From positions 1 through 14,609 of the forward strand of contig JBLHMP010000090.1 in NCBI GenBank assembly GCA_047623555.1: a stretch of DNA of 14,609 nucleotides. The letters run 5' to 3'. Within the stretch, counting starts at the first letter, position 1; each line of letters starts with the position of its first letter. The position numbers and the translations under genes were made by a program. Source of the DNA: NORP181 sp047623555 (lineage in GTDB: Bacteria > Pseudomonadota > Alphaproteobacteria > Rhodobacterales > Rhodobacteraceae). This document shows, piece by piece, positions 7,196 through 13,917 of the stretch. The notes under the pieces were generated by a model. The model made no database searches, had not been told where the DNA came from, and worked only from the letters and a program-made list of their open reading frames with translations.

Positions 7196-8415
7196 TCTGC
7201 GGCTTGCTCAATCGGGGATTTCAGCAGCTCGGCAATCCGGTTTGTGACGGTGTCCAGCCCATCCAGCAGCCCATCAGGCATCGCCTGAGACGGCGGATTT
7301 TGCTGCGGCAGATTGCGGATCGCGGCGATCATCGCCTGTGGTGTCATGCCGTCGCGGGTTTCGTCCAGCATACGCACCAATCCCAACTGTTCGGCGCGAC
7401 TGGCGCGAATATATTGCTCAAGCCGGGGCACGGTGCGCGGCACGATCACGGCGCGTTTGTTAAACGACAGCACCTCGCAAAAGGTGTTATAGCCGCCCAT
7501 GCAAACCACGCCCTGCGCGCCGGCATAAAGCGCCTCGATCTGGGATTCAAAGCCGACGGTACTGACGCGACCATTCAGGTTTTCCACCCGAGTTTCAAAG
7601 TCAGCCCGCAGATCACCCGACAAAAACGGGCCGTAAACCAAAATGGCATGCGGCGATAATTCCGGGTCTTGTTCATAGGCGGACAACACCAGATCAACCA
7701 TCGCTTCGCCATCGCCGCCACCGCCCAGGGTGATCAGGATATAGGGCTGATCGGGTGTTTCGACTGGCGTGGTAAGTTCGCGTTTCAGATAACCGGTCCA
7801 CACCATGCGGTCGCGGACGGCTTGGCTGAAATTCAGGCCAGAAGTTGGGTCATAGATTGAGTGAAGCCCATAGACCCAAAGTTCGTCATAATAGGTTTCG
7901 GTGGCCTCAATCGCGCCTTTGCGATCCCATTCAGCGGCCAGAATTTCCGGTTCGTCCAGAACGTCGCGCAGCCCCAGAACAATGCGGGTGTTGCCGGCCT
8001 CGGTCAAAAGATCCAGCGTCGGCAGCAGTTCACCACGAAATCCGGTGGGTTCTTTATCAACGATTAACACATCGGGTTTATACTGCTCTGCGGTAGACCG
8101 GATCAGACCGGCCCGCAATGCGGTGGTTTCCTCGATGTCCATGCCCATGGTTTGGGACGCATAGCTGCCATCGCTGCGTTTGGTAACACCGGGCAGGCGC
8201 ACATGGTCGACCCGCTGCGGAAAGGTGAACCGCCCCGCCACAGGCGATCCCGTTAAGATCAGTGCCGTGGCTAACGGGTTGGCTGCGGTGATCGCCCCGG
8301 CCAACGCCCGCGAGCGACGCAGATGGCCAAGGCCAAAGGTGTCGTGGCTGTAAAGCATGATCCGTGGCCCGCGAGGCCCGGCTGTTGAATTTAGTTGATG
8401 TGTTGTGCCCGTCAT
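7192..8415 (-). CDS. MurG/GT28-like glycosyltransferase, first gene of the glycan operon
   Basis: The 407-residue GT-B protein opens with a short polar tail and then IMLYSHDTFGLGHLRRSRAL at 19-38, a glycine loop like that of MurG. The junction carries IVLGLRDVLDEP at 145-156. The donor domain starts near 226 with LITLGGGGDGEAMVDL and includes VVCMGGYNTFCEVLSFNKRAVIVPR at 303-327, resembling the GGxNT donor site of GT28 enzymes. A DVLIVDKEPTGFRGEL stretch at 115-130 is also distinctive. The ATG at 8415 has a CAGG ribosome-site-like motif about seven bases upstream; an internal Met20 is a possible alternative but would remove only the variable tail. It is the first clear gene of the eight-gene minus-strand run and lies behind an AT-rich control region. 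Its 3' end overlaps the next gene by four bases. Donor and acceptor are unknown. Confidence 0.87.
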   Translation of the reverse strand: MTGTTHQLNSTAGPRGPRIMLYSHDTFGLGHLRRSRALAGAITAANPLATALILTGSPVAGRFTFPQRVDHVRLPGVTKRSDGSYASQTMGMDIEETTALRAGLIRSTAEQYKPDVLIVDKEPTGFRGELLPTLDLLTEAGNTRIVLGLRDVLDEPEILAAEWDRKGAIEATETYYDELWVYGLHSIYDPTSGLNFSQAVRDRMVWTGYLKRELTTPVETPDQPYILITLGGGGDGEAMVDLVLSAYEQDPELSPHAILVYGPFLSGDLRADFETRVENLNGRVSTVGFESQIEALYAGAQGVVCMGGYNTFCEVLSFNKRAVIVPRTVPRLEQYIRASRAEQLGLVRMLDETRDGMTPQAMIAAIRNLPQQNPPSQAMPDGLLDGLDTVTNRIAELLKSPIEQAAE

Positions 8416-8448
8416 ACGTGTGCCTGAAACCCTAAAGTTCTGTCTGTT

Positions 8449-8477
8449 ATTTCAAAATTTACACTGAATTCAAACAA
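8449..8477 (-). promoter_or_regulatory. Putative sigma-70-type promoter for the glycan operon
   Basis: On the minus strand, TTGTTT (8472-8477) and TGAAAT (8449-8454) are separated by 17 bases, which is the optimal spacing. The match to consensus is only partial (3 of 6 and 4 of 6), but this is the most AT-rich part of the upstream region. The -10 ends about 33 bases before the ATG at 8415. Low-confidence call from sequence alone. Confidence 0.3.
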
Positions 8478-8485
8478 AATTGTTT
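8472..8485. promoter_or_regulatory. Operator-like palindrome upstream of the glycan operon
   Basis: AAACAA (8472-8477) and TTGTTT (8480-8485) form perfect 6-base arms around a 2-base spacer. The element coincides with the proposed -35 box, a placement that would suit a repressor site. No regulator gene is in the window, and a chance palindrome in AT-rich sequence cannot be excluded. Confidence 0.3.
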
Positions 8486-8686
8486 CTGTAGTGCCCAAGC
8501 AGCGATTGACAGGTCGCGCCGGGCGGTCAGAACACGCAGCAAACAGGTGTGTATTCATTGCGCAAAGCGCTGGTTTCGTCAATATGCCTACGGCCATAGT
8601 TCCAGCCCTTTGATCCGTCTGGTGTCGCTTGCGTATCGTGGCTGACGCCGACGCTGAGCCGGTAAATGGATGCCGTTCTGCGAAAT

Positions 8687-8695
8687 TGATATACT
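8687..8695 (+). promoter_or_regulatory. Putative extended -10 promoter for mscS
   Basis: TG at 8687-8688, one base, then TATACT (8690-8695) matches an extended -10 element, with 5 of 6 for the hexamer. No good -35 lies 17 bases upstream. It would give a leader of roughly 190 bases before the mechanosensitive channel gene. Low confidence. Confidence 0.28.
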
Positions 8696-8890
8696 AGTTA
8701 CATTGAGCATGATTGCAAACCAGTATTTGCATTGCGCTTTTACCCTCGCTCAACCCTTAGTGGGTATATCAACAGACATCTGGTATTTACCGGGTGCCGC
8801 AAGTGTTGCACGTTCCTGTGTCGGTTTAATAACAAACACCTGCAGAGCCGCATGATGTTTGCACCTTGAATCAGGCTCCTGTAGCTTTCA

Positions 8891-11296
8891 GTGAAACAGT
8901 TTTTAGACAAGGCCGACCTATTTATGCTGCAAAATCTATTCCGCCTGACGTTGGTTGCCATCATCGCGATGATGATGGCCTTTGCTGTTTCAGCGCAATC
9001 GTTATCGGGCCTTGGTCTTTTGACTGGCAGCAAAAGCGAGACCAAAAACACGACCGACCCCCAAGAGGAAAGCGATCTGGCAGCAGCCATTCGGCAAGCG
9101 GCTGACTCTGGCGTCAACGTCATTGTTCTGGATGGAAATGGCCGCGTGGCGATTGCCGATGGCGCATCCAAACCAGAAGAGGCACCTGAAACCGCGGCTG
9201 ATCGTATGGAGCATGGCTCGCGGCTGATGCAGACCCAGTCTGAGGTTCGGGAATTCCGGGCCACCTTGGACAAACGCCTGCTGGTATTACCGGATTCCAT
9301 CAACGAAGTTCTTTTCATCCTGCGTGCAACCAGCCCCGATGGGCGTATCGGAACCTATGTCGAGGTGTTGGTGTGGTGTTTGGTACTGCTGGCGGCGGGC
9401 ATGGTGTTTGAACGCGAAATCTATGGCAAACGGCTGGCCAAACGCTTCGTTTTGGCCCGCGTTGCTGAGGCCCCGATGGGCTATCGCGAAAAGATGCCCT
9501 ATCTGGTGTTTCGCTTTCTGATGGCGGTGATTGGCATTCTGGTTTCGATCCTGGTGGCCTATCTTTTGGGGCTGCTGATCCTTGGCAGTTCCGATGATAG
9601 TTCTGTAATATTCACCGCAACAGCGATTTATACGACCTATGCGATCAGTCGGGTTGCCATCAGTATTTGGCGCATGGTGTTGTCACCTTTTCGGACGCAA
9701 TACCGGATACCTTCGTTCTCAGATCACGACGCACTCAAGCTGTTTCGCTGGCTTGGCGTTCTGGCCTTTCTGGATGCGACCGCGATCATGTTCAGTACCT
9801 GGATCGGGGATTTCGGGCTGAACTATGATGTTTATTCGCTAATGTATGGGGCGTCTTCGTTGCTGTTAGCTGTGCTGAACGTCCTGATGGTGCTGAGCAA
9901 TCGCCGCGCTATTTCGGACGCTATTTGCAACCGCCAGCGCCCCGAGGACGTTGCCTGGATCAACCGCTGTGTTGCCTATTTATGGGCCCCTTTGGTGATC
10001 AGCTACATTGTGTTTGCCTGGCTTGAACTGGCCTTTGATCTGGTGCTTGAGCGACCAACATCAATCCCGCTGATTGCCGGGGCATATGGTGTGACCATTT
10101 CAATTCTGGTGGTGTATGGGCTATTCAACTACCTGATTGAACAGTATTTTCACCGCGCGCGCATTTTGCGCCAAATGAATCGGGGCGATGAGGACTGGAG
10201 CGAAGAAATGGGCCGCAGCCCACTGGTTCAGCGTCGCCATGTGATGACAACATACGAACATCTGGCGCGCCGCGTGGCTGGTATTTTGGCCTTTGTGGCG
10301 GGCAGCTATGCGCTGATCCGCATTTGGGAACAGCAGAAAATGATGCTGCATGAAAGCGGCCTGGACCGGTTTCTGGACGTGGTGTTTGTGATCTTTGTTG
10401 GCTACATCATCTATCATATCTTTCGCATATGGATTGACAGCAAGATCGCCGAAGAAACCGGGGAGATGCCGTCGGCCGAATTGGGTGACGAAGGGGCCGC
10501 CTCTGCCAGTGTCAGCCGTCTTGGCACGCTTTTGCCGCTGTTTCGCAATTTCATTCTGGCCGTGGTTGTGGTGTCGATTGCATTGATCACGCTGCTAGAA
10601 CTGGGCGTTAATGTCAGCCCGCTATTTGCCGGTGCCGGTGTGGTTGGGCTTGCCGTTGGCTTTGGGTCACAGACGCTGGTGCGCGACATCTTTTCTGGGG
10701 CGTTTTACCTGTTTGATGATGCGTTTCGCAAAGGCGAATATATTGACATTGGCCTGGTCAAAGGCACCGTTGAGCGGATTTCGGTGCGATCCTTTCAATT
10801 GCGCCATCACCTGGGCGCGCTGCACACCATTCCGTTTGGCAATATCCACGTGTTGACCAATTATTCGCGCGATTGGGTCATCATGAAACTGCCTTTGCGG
10901 GTGACCTATGACACCGACGTGGAAAAGGTGCGTAAGCTGATCAAGAACCTGGGCGTTGAATTGCTAAGTGACCCGGTGATTGGTGACAATTTCATTGAGC
11001 CGCTGAAATCTCAGGGCGTTATTGAAATGCAGGACAGCGCCATGATCATCCGGGTCAAGTTTATGACAAAACCGGGCGATCAGTGGTTGGTGCGCAAAAA
11101 GGTCTATGAGGACATTCGTGCCCTGTTTGCCAAAGAAGGTATCCACTTTGCTCACCGCGAGGTCACGGTTCGGCTGGCCGATGGCAAGGTAGAGACTTTG
11201 AACCCGGAACAGAAAAGGGCTTTGACCGGGGCGGTTCAGGCCACAATTGATGCCGACGAACTGCAAGACGGTGGGACTTCGGGTGACGATCGTTAA
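8891..11296 (+). CDS. Large MscS-family mechanosensitive ion channel
   Basis: The product, up to 801 residues, is an inner-membrane channel that opens under membrane tension and releases solutes on hypo-osmotic shock. It has a signal-peptide-like N-terminus (core about 17-34, likely cut near AVSA-QS), a periplasmic segment of about 115 residues, and roughly eleven membrane helices at about 153-173, 203-232, 240-262, 285-305, 313-336, 360-384, 393-416, 458-477, 493-515, 548-570 and the pore helix 573-600. The pore and beta-domain signature GVVGLAVGFGSQTLVRDIFSG...DDAFRKGEYIDI (583-620) is intact, as is IPFGNIHVLTNYSRDW near 647-662. It is much longer than E. coli MscS (286 residues) and resembles the multi-helix YbiO/YnaI/MscM group. 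GTG 8891 gives the longest frame, but ATG 8924 starts right at the signal peptide, has AAGG 11 bases upstream and may be the true start. It is the only intact gene of its apparent plus-strand operon. Confidence 0.92.
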   Translation: MKQFLDKADLFMLQNLFRLTLVAIIAMMMAFAVSAQSLSGLGLLTGSKSETKNTTDPQEESDLAAAIRQAADSGVNVIVLDGNGRVAIADGASKPEEAPETAADRMEHGSRLMQTQSEVREFRATLDKRLLVLPDSINEVLFILRATSPDGRIGTYVEVLVWCLVLLAAGMVFEREIYGKRLAKRFVLARVAEAPMGYREKMPYLVFRFLMAVIGILVSILVAYLLGLLILGSSDDSSVIFTATAIYTTYAISRVAISIWRMVLSPFRTQYRIPSFSDHDALKLFRWLGVLAFLDATAIMFSTWIGDFGLNYDVYSLMYGASSLLLAVLNVLMVLSNRRAISDAICNRQRPEDVAWINRCVAYLWAPLVISYIVFAWLELAFDLVLERPTSIPLIAGAYGVTISILVVYGLFNYLIEQYFHRARILRQMNRGDEDWSEEMGRSPLVQRRHVMTTYEHLARRVAGILAFVAGSYALIRIWEQQKMMLHESGLDRFLDVVFVIFVGYIIYHIFRIWIDSKIAEETGEMPSAELGDEGAASASVSRLGTLLPLFRNFILAVVVVSIALITLLELGVNVSPLFAGAGVVGLAVGFGSQTLVRDIFSGAFYLFDDAFRKGEYIDIGLVKGTVERISVRSFQLRHHLGALHTIPFGNIHVLTNYSRDWVIMKLPLRVTYDTDVEKVRKLIKNLGVELLSDPVIGDNFIEPLKSQGVIEMQDSAMIIRVKFMTKPGDQWLVRKKVYEDIRALFAKEGIHFAHREVTVRLADGKVETLNPEQKRALTGAVQATIDADELQDGGTSGDDR

Positions 11297-11307
11297 ACAG
11301 ATATGCC

Positions 11308-11848
11308 ATGCCGTTTGATCTGATCCTGCTGGTCGCGGCCATCGGTCTTGGGGCGATGTTGCAGGTTGGTATTGGCATCGGGTTCAGCATTATCGTCGGT
11401 CCGCTGATGTTTGTGCAGATCGGAACCCAGGCGGCTGTGCCGTTGTTGCTGCTTTTGAATGTGGTGCTGCCAGCATCCGCCGATGGAAACGCGCATTTCT
11501 ACCCATTAGCGGCCTGTCGGGGGTGGCGACGGTCTGGGCGGCAACTCCGGAGCCGTTGATGGCGTTGGGGTTGATTTTGTCGGATTATCCGGCGGCGATT
11601 ATGCGCAAACTGGTGCAGCCTATTGCGCTGATCGGCTATTCGGTGGCCTTTGGGAGCACGCGATTGGCGGATTTGAGATGCACCCGATGCTGCCATTGTT
11701 TCTGGCGGTCACGGTGTTGGAGAGCATCGTCGGCCGCTGGATCGGGCCAAGCCTGCCACGGCAAGTCATCACATCGGGCATTGGCAGTATTTCGCTGCTG
11801 GCCGGGCTGCAGCTATACCGGGCGATAACGATAGGTGGGATACCATGA
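11308..11848 (+). pseudogene. Degenerate TauE/SafE-type sulfite/organosulfur anion exporter
   Basis: Homology to TauE/SafE membrane exporters (formerly DUF81) is split over three reading segments. Frame one from ATG 11308 gives MPFDLILLVAAIGLGAMLQV and a second helix ending NVV near 11466. The match shifts by a one-base loss near 11485 to ETRIST at 11486-11503. It then jumps at about 11502 to PISGLSGVATVWAATPEPL in the third frame, where much of the family's middle (perhaps 50 or more residues) seems missing. It continues to VAFG at 11654, where another one-base loss returns it to EHAIGGFEMHPMLPLFLAVT and on to the TGA at 11846-11848. The intact protein would be about 240-250 residues with several helices; a functional exporter is very unlikely. 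It starts 12 bases after mscS and its stop overlaps the next start (ATGA, 11845-11848), so an ancestral three-gene operon is inferred. Confidence 0.85.
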
Positions 11849-12725
11849 CAGATATGTTTAAAACGCTGGACAGGTTTGCACGAACCAAGCTGATCGGCGG
11901 GCTGACTCCGCTTGAACGGCTATCGACGCATCTGGACATAGATCTGTGGATCAAACGCGATGATCTGACCGGGCTAGTGCAGGCGGCAACAAGATCCGCC
12001 AGCTCGAGTTCTATTTTGGCGATGCGTTGGCCAAAGGGGCTGATACCATTCTGATCACTGGCGCGGTCCAGTCCAACTATGTCCGCGCGGCGGCGGCGGC
12101 GGCAAAGCTTGGTCTTGGATCGGTGTTACAGTTGGAAAGCCGGGTGCCGGATATGGGCGCGCTTTATCAAACTTCGGGTAATGTGTTTCTGAGCCAGTTG
12201 CTTGGGGCCGAGCATATGCATTTTGCCGAGGGTGAAGATGAGAACGGGGCGGATGCAGCCCTGCACACTAAGGCGTGCCGCTGGAAAAATACCCTATGTG
12301 ATTCCTCTGGGCCTGAACAACAAACCTCTTGGTGCTTTGGGCTATGTGCGCGCCGCGCGTGAAATTTTGCAGCAAAGGGCTGATTTTGATGCGGTTGTGG
12401 TCGCCTCAGGAAGCGGCGCGACACACACATGGTGGATTGCTGACGGGACTGCGGGCTTTGGGTGCAAGGATGCCGGTTTACGACATTCTGCGTGCGCCGG
12501 GACGCAGCGCAACAATTGGCGCGGTTGCAGGTGGCGTTGAAGATGATGGCGCATTACGAAGGTCTGTTTCTCGATCCGGTCTATACTGCCAAAGCCTTTG
12601 CTGGGGTTCCGGGGCTGTTGCAGGAAGGGCAAATCCAGCCGGGTATGCGGGTTCTGTTCATCCATACCGACGGCGTACCAGCCCTGTTCGCCTATCAGGA
12701 CGAGCTGGCTGATAACACCGATGAG
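11845..12725 (+). pseudogene. Degenerate D-cysteine desulfhydrase / L-cysteate sulfo-lyase homologue
   Basis: This remnant belongs to the PLP fold-type II family that includes D-cysteine desulfhydrase, ACC deaminase and the roseobacter L-cysteate sulfo-lyase CuyA. The N-terminus MFKTLDRFARTKLIGGLTPLERL and WIKRDDLTGL is followed by a one-base loss near 11977-11981. GGNKIRQLEFYFGDAL, with the PLP lysine, GAVQSNYVRAAAAAAKLGLG and QTSGNVFLSQLLGAEHMHF continue in the next frame. Further breaks occur near 12273-12277 (before GKIPYVIPLGLNNKPLGALG), near 12430 (after ASGSGATHT) and at 12488, where a single inserted C precedes CVRRDAAQQLARLQ. A stretch of about 40-45 family residues seems deleted before MMAHYEGLFLDPVYTAKAFAG. 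The usual HTGG near the C-terminus reads HTDG. The last frame runs past the natural end through the hairpin repeat to 12815. Certainly non-functional; desulfhydrase versus sulfo-lyase cannot be decided. Confidence 0.9.
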
Positions 12726-12747
12726 CGTGGGTTTTCACCCACCCTAC
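12726..12747. repeat. Hairpin repeat, copy 2, between convergent genes
   Basis: The 22 bases are identical to 1-22. GTGGGT (12727-12732) pairs with ACCCAC (12737-12742) around a 4-base loop that reads GAAA on the minus strand. Looser similarity to copy 1 extends a few bases to the right (CCT then A). It lies 15 bases beyond the stop of the minus-strand OppC-type gene and at the decayed end of the plus-strand desulfhydrase-like gene. No T-run follows on either strand. As with copy 1, it sits just 3' of a minus-strand stop codon in the same orientation, which suggests a 3'-end function (inferred). Confidence 0.78.
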
Positions 12748-12762
12748 GCCTTAGGTCAGGTG

Positions 12763-13917
12763 TCAGTCGGAATATGGATCCAGTGAATCCCGCAGACCGT
12801 CGCCGAGGAAGTTGAAGGCCAGCACGATTATGATGATCGGTAGCATCGGAATGGCGATCCATGGGTAAATTTCGACCGATGTCAGGTTTTGTGCATCGTT
12901 CAGCATTACCCCCCAACTGACTGCAGGTGCGCGCAGGCCAAGGCCCAGGAACGACAGCGCGGTTTCGCCCAATATCATTGCCGGGATCGACAGCGTGGCA
13001 CTGGCAATCAGATGTGACATGAAATTCGGCAGCAGGTGTTTGCGGATGACGCGACTGGACGAGGCGCCCATCATTTCGGCCGCGCGCACGTATTCCTCTT
13101 CCCGGAGGGACAGGAATTTGGCCCGCACAGATCGCGCGAGCCCGGGCCAGTCGAGTATTCCTAATATCACCGAGATGATAAAGAACACTGAGACGGGACC
13201 CCAGTTTGACGGCACCGCTGCGGATAGCGCCAGCCACAATGGCAGCTCTGGCAATGATCGCAGAACCTCGATCACGCGATTGATGACCCAGTCGATGTGA
13301 CCACCGAAATAGCCCGCGATGCTGCCCAATGAGATACCCAGAACAAACGACACGGTGATGCCAATCAGCCCCACGGTTAGCGACAGCTGCGCGCCATATA
13401 AGATGCGGCTAAAGATGCCGCGGCCCAGTCTGTCAGCCCCCCAGAGGAACACGGTTGCCCCCTCGGGCGCGCAGAACAGATGGCGGCTGGTTGGGATCAG
13501 CCCTGCCAGTTTATAGCTGTCTGCGGTGCAGAAAAATTCAAGCGGCATGGGGCGTGTTGCGTCTTCAACAAATTCCCACTGGAAGGTTTCCAGATTGGCC
13601 TCGGACACGGTTGGATAGACAAAGGGCCCGACGAATTCGCCGTCGTGGTAGTAATGTATCGTTTGCGGTGGAGCATAGAGGTATTCGGAATTGCGTTCGT
13701 TCGCAGTATAGGGCGCGATAAAGCCGACAAAGGGCAACATGACATAGCAAAACAGCAGGAATACGCCCGATATCAGGCCCAGCCGGTGCTTTTTGAACTT
13801 GCGCCAGACCAGCAGCAGATTCGGCGCATCCAGATCGGCACGATCCAGAGTTTGCACATTTGCATGCGGGTCAAACGGTTCATCGTCGACAAATCGACCA
13901 TCGGGAAGCTGTGTCAT
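12763..13917 (-). CDS. ABC transporter permease, OppC/DppC type
   Basis: The 384-residue inner-membrane permease belongs to the peptide/nickel/oligosaccharide-type ABC importer family. It has a cytoplasmic N-terminal tail of about 40 residues, the OppC_N-type first helix at about 45-70, and then an unusually long periplasmic loop (about 75-155) with APPQTIHYYHDGEF, two cysteines (130 and 149) and FLWGADRLGRGIFSRIL at 157-173. Several helices follow between 172 and 375. The EAA coupling loop, EYVRAAEMMGASSSRVIRKHLLPN at 275-298, contacts the ATPase, and SFLGLGLRAPAVSWGVML at 322-339 is a family signature. About 300 residues is usual for OppC, so the extra length comes mainly from the loop, which subfamilies for oligosaccharides or larger peptides also have. 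The start overlaps the OppB-type stop by four bases (13914-13917). Substrate unknown, because the binding protein is outside the window. Confidence 0.92.
   Translation of the reverse strand: MTQLPDGRFVDDEPFDPHANVQTLDRADLDAPNLLLVWRKFKKHRLGLISGVFLLFCYVMLPFVGFIAPYTANERNSEYLYAPPQTIHYYHDGEFVGPFVYPTVSEANLETFQWEFVEDATRPMPLEFFCTADSYKLAGLIPTSRHLFCAPEGATVFLWGADRLGRGIFSRILYGAQLSLTVGLIGITVSFVLGISLGSIAGYFGGHIDWVINRVIEVLRSLPELPLWLALSAAVPSNWGPVSVFFIISVILGILDWPGLARSVRAKFLSLREEEYVRAAEMMGASSSRVIRKHLLPNFMSHLIASATLSIPAMILGETALSFLGLGLRAPAVSWGVMLNDAQNLTSVEIYPWIAIPMLPIIIIVLAFNFLGDGLRDSLDPYSD

Larger units (their letters stand above)
8416..8890. other. Divergent intergenic control region (475 bases)
   Basis: This stretch separates the minus-strand glycan operon from the plus-strand mscS gene and holds no convincing gene. 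The 8440-8490 part is clearly richer in A and T than the flanking genes and contains the palindrome and promoter-like elements listed separately. The middle part, about 8500-8670, shows no motif I can name. The part from 8680 to 8890 includes an extended -10-like element. Short open frames here have no recognisable composition or family pattern. No tRNA-like or riboswitch-like fold was found by eye. Confidence 0.7.

Noticed and set aside
8412..8597. A 61-residue minus-strand open frame ending with an ATGA overlap onto the first glycosyltransferase
   Set aside because: The overlap matches the operon's style, but the protein has no domain, the frame crosses the AT-rich promoter-like stretch, and no ribosome site is obvious. 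A leader peptide cannot be fully excluded.
8416..8890. A tRNA, riboswitch or other structured RNA in the large intergenic region
   Set aside because: No cloverleaf, conserved aptamer core or strong long hairpin was visible by eye; a covariance-model search would be needed to overturn this.
8740..9318. A 192-residue minus-strand open frame opposite the start of mscS
   Set aside because: It is antisense to the signal peptide and periplasmic region of a convincing channel gene, and its composition looks random.
803..12725. Sequencing error as the cause of all broken genes
   Set aside because: The breaks are confined to three genes, while about 10 kb of neighbouring genes are uninterrupted, and two of the three also lack blocks of tens of residues, which base-calling errors do not cause. 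Single lesions could still be errors.
12726..12747. A canonical Rho-independent terminator
   Set aside because: The stem is only 6 bp and there is no T-run on either strand, so it is listed as a repeat with a possible 3'-end role.
12695..13237. A 180-residue minus-strand frame within the OppC-type gene
   Set aside because: It overlaps the permease in a different frame on the same strand, and the permease shows clear family motifs.
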